From Adlercreutzia faecimuris (GTDB lineage Bacteria > Actinomycetota > Coriobacteriia > Coriobacteriales > Eggerthellaceae), in assembly GCF_022669055.1 (NCBI RefSeq), contig NZ_JAJMLW010000002.1, positions 186,001 through 250,000 on the forward strand: a stretch of DNA of 64,000 bases. Reading direction: 5' to 3'. The translations under genes were made by a program, and so were the position numbers. Shown here piece after piece: positions 25,848 through 34,419 of the stretch. Each line of letters starts with the position of its first letter. The stretch's first letter is position 1. Under the pieces are notes generated by a model. That model saw nothing but the letters and a program-made list of their open reading frames with translations. It was not told where the DNA came from and searched no databases.

Positions 25848-25877
25848 TTAGCACTCGTCGGCCCTGGCTGCTAGAAT
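25848..25877 (+). promoter_or_regulatory. CIRCE-like heat-shock operator and promoter of hrcA
   Basis: TTAGCACTC (25848-25856) is an exact left half of the CIRCE consensus (TTAGCACTC-N9-GAGTGCTAA). After exactly 9 bp, GGCTGCTAG (25866-25874) matches the right half at 6 of 9 positions. TAGAAT (25872-25877) is a likely -10 overlapping the right arm. HrcA, encoded downstream, is the expected repressor, so autoregulation is likely. Confidence 0.75.
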
Positions 25878-25921
25878 ACTGCCCCGGAACGAGGATCGCC
25901 GCGGATGAGGGAGGAGGCCCC

Positions 25922-26950
25922 ATGCTGTCAGATCGCCGCCAGCGCGTGCTCTGCGCGCTGATCGAGGAGTACGTCGCCCGCGCGCTGCCCGTGGGGTCGC
26001 GCACCCTCACCGAGCGCTACGCGCTCGGCGTGAGCCCCGCCACCGTGCGCAACGACCTGTCGGCCCTCGAGGACGCGGGCTACATCACCCAGCCCCACAC
26101 CTCGGCCGGGCGCGTGCCCACCGACGCGGGCTACCGCGCCTTCGTCGACGAGCTGCTCTCGGGCGGCCTGGACTGGGAGGAGGCGCCCCGCCTGGACGTC
26201 GCCGACCAGCTGCGCGCCACGGCCAGCGAGCTCGACGCGCTCATGGAGCAGACCTCCGCGGCGCTGGCTCGCCTCACCGACTGCCTGTCGGTGGTGGTGG
26301 CCCCCTCGCTCCTGTCCGCGCACATCTGCCAGCTCTCGCTCATCTCGCTTTCCGACCATCACGCCCTCGTCGTCATCGTGGCCGAGGACGGCCAGGTGGC
26401 CAACCGCCACCTCACCTTCGCCGACCCCGTCGCGCCCGACGACCTGGCCCAGGTGGAGGCGCTGCTCAACCGCGTGCTGTCCGGCCGCTCGCTGGCCGAG
26501 GCCCGCACGGCGGCCCGCTCCCGCGACCTGGAGGCGCTCGCCGACCCGCTCGCCCGGGCGGTGCTCGAGGAGGTGGCCGCCTGCGTGCAGGAGTCGAGCC
26601 TGGGCCGGGCGCACCGCGTGGGGATGAGCTCGCTTCTGCGCAAGCCGGAGTTCGCCCAGTCCCAGGCGCTCGCGCCGGTCATGTCGATGCTCGAGGACGA
26701 CACGGTGCTGCTGCACCTGTTCGGCGACGCGCTCGCCGGCGGCGCGGCGCCGTGCGCCGTGCGCATCGGCAGCGAGAACGGGGCCGAGGAGCTCGCGGGC
26801 GTGTCGGTGGTGGCGAGCCCCTACGGCTGGGGCGACGGCGCCGGCGTGGTGGCCGTCATCGGCCCCACCCGCATGGACTACAGCAGGGTCATCCGCGCGG
26901 TTCGCGCCGCGCAGCGCGCGCTGTCCGACGACGAGCGCGCCGAGCGTTAG
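25922..26950 (+). CDS. hrcA: Heat-inducible transcription repressor HrcA
   Basis: A 342-residue repressor. It has an N-terminal winged-helix domain (about 1-75; LPVGSRTLTERYALGVSPAT and TVRNDLSALEDAGYITQPHT are typical) and a GAF-like C-terminal dimerisation and sensing domain. It binds CIRCE operators and is released on heat shock. Here it is followed by dnaJ 23 bp downstream; grpE and dnaK are not adjacent. Confidence 0.95.
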   Translation: MLSDRRQRVLCALIEEYVARALPVGSRTLTERYALGVSPATVRNDLSALEDAGYITQPHTSAGRVPTDAGYRAFVDELLSGGLDWEEAPRLDVADQLRATASELDALMEQTSAALARLTDCLSVVVAPSLLSAHICQLSLISLSDHHALVVIVAEDGQVANRHLTFADPVAPDDLAQVEALLNRVLSGRSLAEARTAARSRDLEALADPLARAVLEEVAACVQESSLGRAHRVGMSSLLRKPEFAQSQALAPVMSMLEDDTVLLHLFGDALAGGAAPCAVRIGSENGAEELAGVSVVASPYGWGDGAGVVAVIGPTRMDYSRVIRAVRAAQRALSDDERAER

Positions 26951-26973
26951 GTTAGGAAAGGAAGCACCCTCCC

Positions 26974-28113
26974 ATGGCCAAGGATCTATACGAGGTTCTC
27001 GGCGTCAGCCGCGACGCCTCCGAGAGCGACATCAAGAAGGCGTTCCGCCACCGCGCGCGCGAGCTGCACCCCGACGTGAACAAGGCGCCGGATGCCGAGG
27101 ACCAGTTCAAGGAGCTCAACGAGGCCTACGACGTGCTCTCCGACCCGCAGAAGCGCGCCCAGTACGACCGCTTCGGCACCATCCCCGGCGCCGCGTCCGG
27201 TGGGCCGGGCGGCTACGGCGGCGGCTACGTCGACCTGGAGGACCTGTTCGGCGGCGGCTTCGGCGGCATGGGCGACATCTTCTCCACCTTCTTCGGGGGC
27301 GCGGCCGGCGGCGCGCGCCAGGTGCGCAAGAACGGCCGCGACATGGGCGTGGGCCTGCGGCTGACCCTGGACGAGGTGGCGGCCGGCGTCAAGAAGGAGA
27401 TCGTCTACGACCGCCTGGCGCCCTGCCCCGACTGCGACGGCACGGGCCTGGGGGAGGACGGCGAGGAGGTCACCTGCCCCGAGTGCAACGGCCAGGGCCG
27501 CGTGGTCACCGTGCAGCGCACCTTCCTGGGCGACATGCAGTCGGCCACCACGTGCCCGAAGTGCCACGGCACGGGCACCGTCATCGAGAACCCGTGCCCG
27601 GAATGCGAGGGCCAGGGCCGCGTGCCCGACCGCCAGCGCGTCACCGTGGAGGTGCCCGCCGGCATCCGCGACGGCCAGCAGCTGCGCGTGGCCGAGTTCG
27701 GCGAGGCCGGCATGCAGGGCGCCCCGGCCGGCGACCTCATCGTCACCTGCCGCGTCCAGCCCCACGAGTTCTTCGAGCGCGACGGCGACGACCTGCACGC
27801 CCGGGTGTCGGTGCCCATGGTCCAGGCCGCGCTCGGCGCCGAGATCGAGATCGACGGCATCATGGCCGACGAGAAGGTGACCGTGCGCATCCCCGAGGGC
27901 TGCCAGGCCGGCCAGGTGGTGCGTGTGAAGGGCCACGGCATGCCGCGGCTCAGGAGCGACGCCCGCGGCGATCTGTTCGCCCACGTCGAGGTGGTCATCC
28001 CCAAGAAGCTCTCCAAGCGCGAGCGCGAGCTTCTGGAGGAGCTGGCCGCCGAGCAGGGCGAGGACGTGGCCGACAGCCGCTCGTTCCTCCAGCGCCTGCG
28101 CGACGCGATCTAG
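26974..28113 (+). CDS. dnaJ: Chaperone protein DnaJ
   Basis: A 379-residue class A J-protein. It has the J domain (residues 1-70, with the HPD motif in LHPDVN), a Gly-rich stretch with GGYGGGY and GGGFGGMGD, and a zinc-binding domain with four CxxCxGxG repeats ([32 protein letters not shown]). The C-terminal substrate-binding domains follow. It stimulates DnaK ATPase and delivers clients. The hrcA-dnaJ arrangement is typical of Gram-positives. Confidence 0.96.
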   Translation: MAKDLYEVLGVSRDASESDIKKAFRHRARELHPDVNKAPDAEDQFKELNEAYDVLSDPQKRAQYDRFGTIPGAASGGPGGYGGGYVDLEDLFGGGFGGMGDIFSTFFGGAAGGARQVRKNGRDMGVGLRLTLDEVAAGVKKEIVYDRLAPCPDCDGTGLGEDGEEVTCPECNGQGRVVTVQRTFLGDMQSATTCPKCHGTGTVIENPCPECEGQGRVPDRQRVTVEVPAGIRDGQQLRVAEFGEAGMQGAPAGDLIVTCRVQPHEFFERDGDDLHARVSVPMVQAALGAEIEIDGIMADEKVTVRIPEGCQAGQVVRVKGHGMPRLRSDARGDLFAHVEVVIPKKLSKRERELLEELAAEQGEDVADSRSFLQRLRDAI

Positions 28114-28140
28114 GCGCCGCGCCCCCATCCCACCGCCTCG

Positions 28141-28178
28141 CGCCCCGGCGCCCCGCCCCTCGCGGCGGCGCCGGGGCG
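28141..28178 (+). terminator. Hairpin after dnaJ
   Basis: A 12-bp perfect stem, CGCCCCGGCGCC (28141-28152) with GGCGCCGGGGCG (28167-28178), and a 14-nt loop, in the 109-bp gap before rsmE. There is no clear T-run (CCTTCGTCC follows), so it is terminator-like rather than canonical. Confidence 0.55.
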
Positions 28179-28222
28179 CCTTCGTCCCCGCGGCGCCGCC
28201 GCGCCCGCAGAAAGAAGGCCCC

Positions 28223-29026
28223 ATGTCCCTGCACCGGTTCTTCCTCGACGACCAGGTGATAGCCGCCGAGGCCGACGAGGTGTTCCCCCTGCGCCTGTCT
28301 GACGCCGACGCGCGCCACGCGCGCGTGCTGCGCCTGGGCGCCGGCGAGCACCTGGCCGTGGTGGACGCCGCGTCCGACTACTTCGAGTGCGAGGTGGTGC
28401 GGATGGACGGCGGGTACCCCGAGGTGCGCGTCGCGCGCCGCCTCGACGCGCCGGAGGAGGGCCCGAGCGTGCTGCTCGTCCAGGGGCTCGCGAAGGGCGA
28501 CAAGATGGACGAGGTCGTTCGCCACGCCACCGAGCTCGGCGTGGCCGGCTTCCTGCCGCTTTCCTGCGCGCGCAGCGTCGTCAAGTTGGATGAGCGGAAG
28601 GCGGCGAGCCGCGTGGAGCGCTGGCGGGCCGTCGCCCGCAGCGCCGCCATGCAGTCGGGCCAGCCGCGCGTGCCCGAGGTGTGCGCGCCGGCCACCGTGG
28701 CCGAGGCGGCCGCGGCGCTGGCGGGCGCGACGGCGGTGCTCGTGTGCTGGGAGGAGGCGCCGAGCACGGCGCGCCTGGCCGACGCGCTGCGCGGGGCGCT
28801 CGCGGATGCGCGGATGCCCGCCGCCGACGCGCGGGTGGCCGTGGTGGTGGGGCCCGAGGGCGGTCTGGCGCCGGACGAGGTGGAGGCGCTTCTGGCCTGC
28901 AACCCGCGGGCGAGCCTGGTGAGCCTGGGGCCGTCCATCCTGCGCACCGAGACGGCCGGCGTGGTGGCGCCGGCGCTCGTGCTCTACGAGCTGGGCGCTC
29001 TCGGCGGATGCGCGGAGGCCCGGTGA
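28223..29026 (+). CDS. rsmE: 16S rRNA (uracil-1498-N3)-methyltransferase
   Basis: A 267-residue SPOUT-family methyltransferase. It begins MSLHRFFLDD and has the LVQGLAKGDKMDEVVRHATELGV segment, plus the C-terminal trefoil-knot SAM-binding motifs VGPEGGLAPDEVEAL and SLGPSILRTETA. It methylates U1498 of 16S rRNA. Its TGA overlaps the proposed GTG start of mtaB (GTGA), suggesting translational coupling. Confidence 0.93.
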   Translation: MSLHRFFLDDQVIAAEADEVFPLRLSDADARHARVLRLGAGEHLAVVDAASDYFECEVVRMDGGYPEVRVARRLDAPEEGPSVLLVQGLAKGDKMDEVVRHATELGVAGFLPLSCARSVVKLDERKAASRVERWRAVARSAAMQSGQPRVPEVCAPATVAEAAAALAGATAVLVCWEEAPSTARLADALRGALADARMPAADARVAVVVGPEGGLAPDEVEALLACNPRASLVSLGPSILRTETAGVVAPALVLYELGALGGCAEAR

Positions 29027-30399
29027 CGGGCGGCGCGCCGGGCGCCGGCGCGGGGCGCTTCGCCGTCGTCAACCTGGGGTGCAAGGTGAACCGCGTGGAG
29101 TCGGACTCCTTCGAGCGCGCCCTCGCCGCCGCCGGCTGGGAGGAGGCGCCCGGGGAGGAGGCCGGCCTCATCGTCGTGAACACCTGCACCGTCACCGGCG
29201 AGGCCGAGAAGAAGACCCGCAAGGCCGTCCGCCACGCCCTGCGCGCCGCGCCCGCCGCCCGCGTCGTCGTCACCGGCTGCGCCGCCGCCATCGACCCGGC
29301 TGCCTTCGAGGCCCTCGGGGAGCGCGTCGAGGTGGTGCCCAAGGCCCAGATGGGGGAGTGGCTGGCCCGCGCCGCCCTCCGCATCGCCGAGCCCGCCCCC
29401 GCCGGCTCGGGTGTTGCCCCCGCCTCCTCCGCCGACGCGGGCTCGGGTGCCGCCCCCTTCCTCGTCAGCCGCGCGGGGGATAGGCGCGTTGGGGGAGACG
29501 TCGCGGCGTCACCGGTGGCCCCGCGGCGGGCAGGTGCCCCCACGGGCGCGGCGCCCTCGGGGAGGGTGCGCGTGGGCGTGAAGGTGCAGGACGGCTGCGA
29601 CAACGCGTGCGCCTACTGCATCGTCCACGTCGCGCGCGGGCGCGCCTGGTCACGTGCGGCCGACGCCGTCGTCGCCGAGGCGGCGGCGCTCGCGGCGGCG
29701 GGCACGCCCGAGATCATGCTGACCGGCATCAACCTGGGCTCCTACGACGACGGCGGCCTCACGCTCGCGGGCCTCTGCGAGCGCTTGCTGGCCGCCACGG
29801 CCGACGCCGGCGCGCCGGGCGCGCCGGCCTGCCGCCTGCGCATCGGGTCGATCGAGCCCCAGGACGTGGCCGATGACCTCATCGCGCTGCTCGCCCGCGC
29901 CGACGGCCGTCTCTGCCGCCACCTGCACCTGCCGCTCCAGTCGGGGAGCTCGCGCGTGCTCGCCGAGATGGCGCGCCCCTACGACGCCGACGCCTTCGCC
30001 GCGCTCGTGCGCCGCCTGCGCGCCGCCGTGCCGGGCATCGCGCTCTCCACCGACGTCATCGTGGGGTTCCCCGGCGAGACGGCCGCCGACTTCGCCGCCA
30101 CCTGCGCGCTCGTGCGCGAGGCCGGCTTCTCCAAGGTGCACGTCTTCCCCTACTCGCGCCGCGCGGGCACGCCGGCCGCCGAGCGCGCCGACCAGGTGCC
30201 CGACGCCGTGAAGGCCGCCCGCGCCGCCGAGCTGCGCGCGCTCGCCGCCGAGCTGCGCGCCGCCGACCGCGCCGCCCGCGCGGGCACGCGCGAGCTCGCC
30301 GTCGTCGAGGCCTCCGGCCGCGCCACCTCCGAGAGCTACCACGAGCTCGCCGTCGACCCCTCCCTGCCCGCCGGCGCCCTGACCGAGGTGACGCTCTAG
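29023..30399 (+). CDS. mtaB: tRNA t6A37 methylthiotransferase MtaB
   Basis: A 458-residue radical-SAM methylthiotransferase. GTG 29023 overlaps the rsmE stop; ATG 29008 is an alternative start. The three cysteines of the auxiliary cluster lie in NLGCKVN, NTCTV and TGCAA. The radical-SAM cluster motif is CDNACAYC. Between the two domains (about residues 118-176) is an unusual Ala/Gly/Pro-rich insert. The C-terminal TRAM-like part is short. It converts t6A37 to ms2t6A37 in tRNA. The last 82 bp are duplicated about 1 kb downstream beyond the fic gene. Confidence 0.9.
   Translation: MTGGAPGAGAGRFAVVNLGCKVNRVESDSFERALAAAGWEEAPGEEAGLIVVNTCTVTGEAEKKTRKAVRHALRAAPAARVVVTGCAAAIDPAAFEALGERVEVVPKAQMGEWLARAALRIAEPAPAGSGVAPASSADAGSGAAPFLVSRAGDRRVGGDVAASPVAPRRAGAPTGAAPSGRVRVGVKVQDGCDNACAYCIVHVARGRAWSRAADAVVAEAAALAAAGTPEIMLTGINLGSYDDGGLTLAGLCERLLAATADAGAPGAPACRLRIGSIEPQDVADDLIALLARADGRLCRHLHLPLQSGSSRVLAEMARPYDADAFAALVRRLRAAVPGIALSTDVIVGFPGETAADFAATCALVREAGFSKVHVFPYSRRAGTPAAERADQVPDAVKAARAAELRALAAELRAADRAARAGTRELAVVEASGRATSESYHELAVDPSLPAGALTEVTL
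30318..30399 (+). repeat. Direct repeat copy A: functional 3' end of mtaB
   Basis: 82 bp ending at the mtaB stop codon. It matches 31349-31430 without gaps, with four mismatches (offset 1031 bp). Weaker similarity continues for about 8 bp past the stop. Confidence 0.9.
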
Positions 30400-30406
30400 G
30401 GCTTCG

Positions 30407-31306
30407 CTAGCGCTCGAGCGCCTGGGAGGGGCTGACGTTGCGCAGGAGCGACGGGTCGTCGAAGAGCGCCTGGCAGCGCAGCTCCTCGCTGGAGAAGTCG
30501 GGCGCCGCGCCGTTGAGCAGGCTGTCGTAGAACGCCGTGAGCGGCGCCAGGTCCGGCAGCACGCGGGCGGCGGCGTTGCGGTAGTTGGCGCGCACGAGGG
30601 CGTCGCGGAAGAAGCGGGCATGGCGCTCGAAGGGGTCGTTCCCGACCGAGAAGCCGAGGTAGGCCAGGTAGAGCTCGGAGAACACGGCGACGGTGCGCGT
30701 GTTTCCCTCGACGAAGGGGTGAACCTGCCAGAGGCGCGCGATGAGGCGCGCGAAGGCCTCCAGGTCGCCGCCGCGCATCTCGCAGCCGTAGGAGCGGGCG
30801 GCCTCCTCCTCGAAGAGGTAGGCGAGGGAGGGCTCGACGAGCGCCGGATCGGCGTAGAGGACGCTGTCGCCGTTGAGGATGGCCTCCTGCTTCACCAGCG
30901 TCACCTTCTTGTGCTCGCCGGGATGGTAGACGTCGGCGTCGAGGTCCTGGAACAGCGCGGCGTGGATGATCGAGGGCATGGAGGGCACGAGCGCGAAGGC
31001 TCCGCGGCTCAGCAGCTCCGCGATGCGCTGGCTCACCAGGTCGGCCTCGCGGTGGGCGTCCCCGACGCCCGCGGCCTCGGCGTCTCCGCCCGGGCGGTGG
31101 TAGGAGCGGACGAGCGCGCCCGTCTCCTCCAGCGAGAGGTCCCCGGCGATGTTGCCGTCGGCGAGCCGGCGCAGGTAGGGCGAGGGCGTGAGCCCGTCCA
31201 CCGCCTGCAGCCCCATGGCCACGCGCCAGTACCGCGCCCGGCAGGCGCGGTCGTCCGGCTCCCGGGCGGGGACGTAGTCGTAGTCGCGGGGGTCGTCGGC
31301 GGTCAT
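30407..31306 (-). CDS. Fic-domain protein (probable adenylyltransferase/AMPylator)
   Basis: A 299-residue protein on the minus strand from ATG 31306 (AGAGGAG upstream); a GTG 24 bp further upstream is less likely. The Fic active-site motif is HPFVEGNTRT (catalytic His, phosphate-binding Asn and Arg), with GNTR instead of the commoner GNGR. An N-terminal helical region with ADGNIAGDLSLEETGALV precedes the core and may be inhibitory, but I do not see the canonical (S/T)xxxE(G/N) motif. Fic enzymes modify target proteins, often as toxins. It faces mtaB with 7 bp between stops and is bracketed by the mtaB end repeats. Confidence 0.85.
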   Translation of the reverse strand: MTADDPRDYDYVPAREPDDRACRARYWRVAMGLQAVDGLTPSPYLRRLADGNIAGDLSLEETGALVRSYHRPGGDAEAAGVGDAHREADLVSQRIAELLSRGAFALVPSMPSIIHAALFQDLDADVYHPGEHKKVTLVKQEAILNGDSVLYADPALVEPSLAYLFEEEAARSYGCEMRGGDLEAFARLIARLWQVHPFVEGNTRTVAVFSELYLAYLGFSVGNDPFERHARFFRDALVRANYRNAAARVLPDLAPLTAFYDSLLNGAAPDFSSEELRCQALFDDPSLLRNVSPSQALER

Positions 31307-31332
31307 GGGTCTCCTCTCTGGCTCGGGCACCC

Positions 31333-31338
31333 ATTATA
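31333..31338 (-). promoter_or_regulatory. -10 element of the fic gene
   Basis: ATTATA on the plus strand reads as a perfect TATAAT on the minus strand, about 27 bp upstream of the fic ATG. The -35 region would fall inside repeat copy B, so the promoter spans the junction of the islet. No clear -35 match is visible. Confidence 0.55.
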
Positions 31339-31348
31339 CCCCGCCGCC

Positions 31349-31430
31349 CCGCGCCGCCTCCGAGAGCTGCCACGAGCTCGCCGTCGACCCCTCCCTGCCC
31401 GTCGGCGCCCTGGCCGAGGTGACGCTCTAG
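31349..31430 (+). repeat. Direct repeat copy B: detached fragment of the mtaB 3' end
   Basis: 82 bp, 78 identical to the end of mtaB, including the stop codon. In the mtaB frame all four differences change the amino acid, and all are transitions, consistent with a decaying non-coding copy. It has no start codon or ribosome site of its own. It lies directly upstream of the toxin-antitoxin promoter. Confidence 0.9.
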
Positions 31431-31456
31431 GGGTTTCGCCTCCTCCCGTCCTCTGC

Positions 31457-31487
31457 TATTATCGTATCAGCTATACGCTATACGATA
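31457..31487 (+). promoter_or_regulatory. Promoter and inverted-repeat operator of the toxin-antitoxin pair
   Basis: TATTAT (31457-31462) is a -10 candidate. It overlaps the perfect 8-bp inverted repeat TATCGTAT (31460-31467) / ATACGATA (31480-31487). CTATACG is directly repeated between and into the right arm (31471-31484). This AT-rich palindrome just before the antitoxin start is what autoregulating antitoxins bind. Confidence 0.75.
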
Positions 31488-31496
31488 GGAGGAGCC

Positions 31497-31856
31497 ATGG
31501 TCAGCGTGCAGATGAACACGCGCATCGACGGGGCGGTGAAGGAGCGGGGGGACCGCGCGCTCGCCGCGGCGGGCCTCAACCCCTCCCAGGTGGTGCGCGC
31601 GGTGTGGGCCTTCGCCGCGCGCAACGAGGGGCGTCCCCAGGCGATGCGCGACCTCATGGGGGAGCTTGGCGAATCCCTGCCCGCGCCCGAGAAGCAGACG
31701 GTGGCGCAGGAGGGCTGGTCGATCGTGGGCGAGGGCCTCGCGCGCCTGGGGGTCCCGGCGCCGCCGCGGCCCGCCTCGGGCGACCTGGAGGCCCTCTACG
31801 ACGGGCTGCGCGCCGACGCGCTGGACGAGCGCCTCGCGAAGTGGGGGCTGCGATGA
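31497..31856 (+). CDS. Ribbon-helix-helix antitoxin (RelB/DinJ-like)
   Basis: A 119-residue protein. The N-terminus (VSVQMNTRIDGAVKERGDRA) followed by GLNPSQVVRAVWAFAAR has the ribbon-helix-helix pattern of RelB/DinJ antitoxins, which bind DNA as dimers. The rest would wrap the toxin. Its TGA overlaps the ATG of the PIN gene (ATGA), which is typical of toxin-antitoxin operons. A RelB-like antitoxin with a PIN toxin is a less usual pairing than RelB-RelE. Confidence 0.8.
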   Translation: MVSVQMNTRIDGAVKERGDRALAAAGLNPSQVVRAVWAFAARNEGRPQAMRDLMGELGESLPAPEKQTVAQEGWSIVGEGLARLGVPAPPRPASGDLEALYDGLRADALDERLAKWGLR

Positions 31857-32347
31857 CGGCGGCGCCCCGGCTCGTGCTGCTCGACACCAACGTCTGGATC
31901 AACAACTACCTAGGCGCCCAGGCGGACGCAGGGCACGCGCGCGAGCTGGTAGACCGCTGCTGCGCGCGGGGCATAGGCCTCCTCTACGCGACGCACAGCG
32001 TCCGGGACGTCTACTACGCCATCGGCCGGTTCCTCAAGCAGGCGGCCCGCGCGGAGGGCCGCGAGGTGGACGAGACGGTGGCCCACGCGGCTGAGGAGGC
32101 GGCCTGGCGCTGCGTCGCCAACATGCGCGAGCTCGCCGCGGCCGTGCCCGTCGACGAGTCCGACCTGTGGCTCGCCGAGCGGTTCCACGCCCTCCACCCC
32201 GACTTGGAGGACGACCTCGTCCTCGCGGCCGCCGAACGCTCCCGCGCCGACGTCCTCGTCACCTTCGACCGGCAGCTGCTGCGGCGCTCGCCCGTGGCGG
32301 CGCTCGCCCCGGCCGACCTGCTCGCCCTCCTCGGCGCCGACGCCTAG
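31853..32347 (+). CDS. PIN-domain toxin (probable ribonuclease)
   Basis: A 164-residue PIN-domain protein. It has the first acidic motif LLDTNVWINNYL (Asp about residue 11), the central acidic segment HPDLEDDLVLAAAE and the C-terminal VTFDRQLL motif; together these form the metal-binding site of PIN ribonucleases. It overlaps the antitoxin gene by 4 bp. The VapC-type activity is inferred from family. Confidence 0.85.
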   Translation: MTAAPRLVLLDTNVWINNYLGAQADAGHARELVDRCCARGIGLLYATHSVRDVYYAIGRFLKQAARAEGREVDETVAHAAEEAAWRCVANMRELAAAVPVDESDLWLAERFHALHPDLEDDLVLAAAERSRADVLVTFDRQLLRRSPVAALAPADLLALLGADA

Positions 32348-32465
32348 TGCACGGGCCCGCAGGCCGGACAGGGCGCGGGCGGGGGGCGCGGCCCTGCCTC
32401 GCGGGCCGGGCGCGGCCGCGGGGCCCGTAACCAAGCCGTGCCCTCGGGGGCGCGGGGGCATCTGG

Positions 32466-32471
32466 TACAAT
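32466..32471 (+). promoter_or_regulatory. -10 element of phoH, suggesting a leaderless mRNA
   Basis: TACAAT is followed by only 7 nt before the phoH ATG at 32479, so transcription would start at or next to the start codon. No ribosome-binding site precedes the ATG. The -35 region has no recognisable match. Confidence 0.5.
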
Positions 32472-32478
32472 CACGGTC

Positions 32479-33438
<960 letters not shown>

Positions 33439-33442
33439 GAAG

Positions 33443-33901
33443 ATGGACATCCTGATCAGCTACCGCTACCGCGAGGCCGACCTGGCCCCGCTGCCGCTCG
33501 AGGAGCTCACGCGCTTCGTGCTCGCCTCCGAGGGGCGCCCCGACGCCACGGAGGTCTCCATCAGCTTCGTGGACGACGAGGTCATCGCCGAGCTCAACGA
33601 GAAGTACCGCGGCAAGTCCGGCCCCACCGACGTGCTGTCCTTCGAGTGCGACGGCTGCGGCGACGAGCCGGGCGCGGCCGCCGGCGACGTCTTCGAGCTG
33701 GGCGACGTCATCATCGCCCCCGACGTGGCCGAGCGCCAGACCGCCGAGTTCGCCACCACCTTCGAGGAGGAGGTGAGCCTGCTGCTCGTCCACGGCCTTC
33801 TGCACCTGTGCGGCTACGACCACGTGGTCGACGAGGAGGCCGAGGTCATGGAGGCCCGCGAGGCGGAGCTTCTGCGCGCCTGGGCCGAGCGCGGGGCCTA
33901 G
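33443..33901 (+). CDS. ybeY: Endoribonuclease YbeY
   Basis: A 152-residue metalloprotein with the zinc-binding [11 protein letters not shown] motif (about residues 114-124) and the preceding PTDVLSF segment. It acts in 16S rRNA 3'-end maturation and ribosome quality control. The phoH-ybeY linkage is conserved in many bacteria. Confidence 0.95.
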   Translation: MDILISYRYREADLAPLPLEELTRFVLASEGRPDATEVSISFVDDEVIAELNEKYRGKSGPTDVLSFECDGCGDEPGAAAGDVFELGDVIIAPDVAERQTAEFATTFEEEVSLLLVHGLLHLCGYDHVVDEEAEVMEAREAELLRAWAERGA

Positions 33902-33930
33902 CGGCGGCCGCGGGGCGCGAGGGGGCCGCC

Positions 33931-34344
33931 ATGGGGGAGCCGGGATTCGTCCGCAACAGGGGCGACAAGGAGGCGCATGCGCGCTTCCCGCTGGGGCGAG
34001 CCTTCGCCTGCGCCGGCTGCGGCATCCGCCACGCCTTCGCCACCCAGCGCAACATGCGCATCCACGCCGCGGTGGCCGTCGCCGCCGTCGTGCTCGGGGT
34101 CGTGCTGGGGATAGACGCCCCGTCCTGGGCCGCCGTGGTGCTGTGCATCGCCGGCGTCATGGCGGCGGAGTGCGCCAACACCGCCATCGAGGCCGTGGTC
34201 GACCTGGTGACCGATGACTACGCCGAGCTCGCCCGCGTGGCCAAGGACTGCGCGGCCGGGGCCGTCTACCTCATGGCCATCGGCGCCGTGGCGGTGGGCG
34301 CCATCGTCTACGGGGCCCGCGCGCTGGCCCTGCTGGGGCTCTGA
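33931..34344 (+). CDS. dgkA: Diacylglycerol kinase / undecaprenol kinase
   Basis: A 137-residue membrane protein with three TM helices and the family signature around AECANTAIEAVVDL (about residues 72-85). ATG 33931 gives a basic N-terminal stretch before the first helix. In Gram-positives this family usually phosphorylates undecaprenol for cell-wall lipid recycling. It sits between ybeY and era as usual. Confidence 0.9.
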   Translation: MGEPGFVRNRGDKEAHARFPLGRAFACAGCGIRHAFATQRNMRIHAAVAVAAVVLGVVLGIDAPSWAAVVLCIAGVMAAECANTAIEAVVDLVTDDYAELARVAKDCAAGAVYLMAIGAVAVGAIVYGARALALLGL

Positions 34345-34419
34345 GCCGCCCCGCCTGGAACGCAAGCGATGCCGGTCGGGCCGCGCGGCCGCCGGCGCCT
34401 AAGGAGGAACCGAGCCCCC

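Noticed and set aside
31349-31430. Repeat copy B as a separate small gene
   Set aside because: It has no start codon with a ribosome site and matches only the last codons of mtaB; it is a detached fragment.
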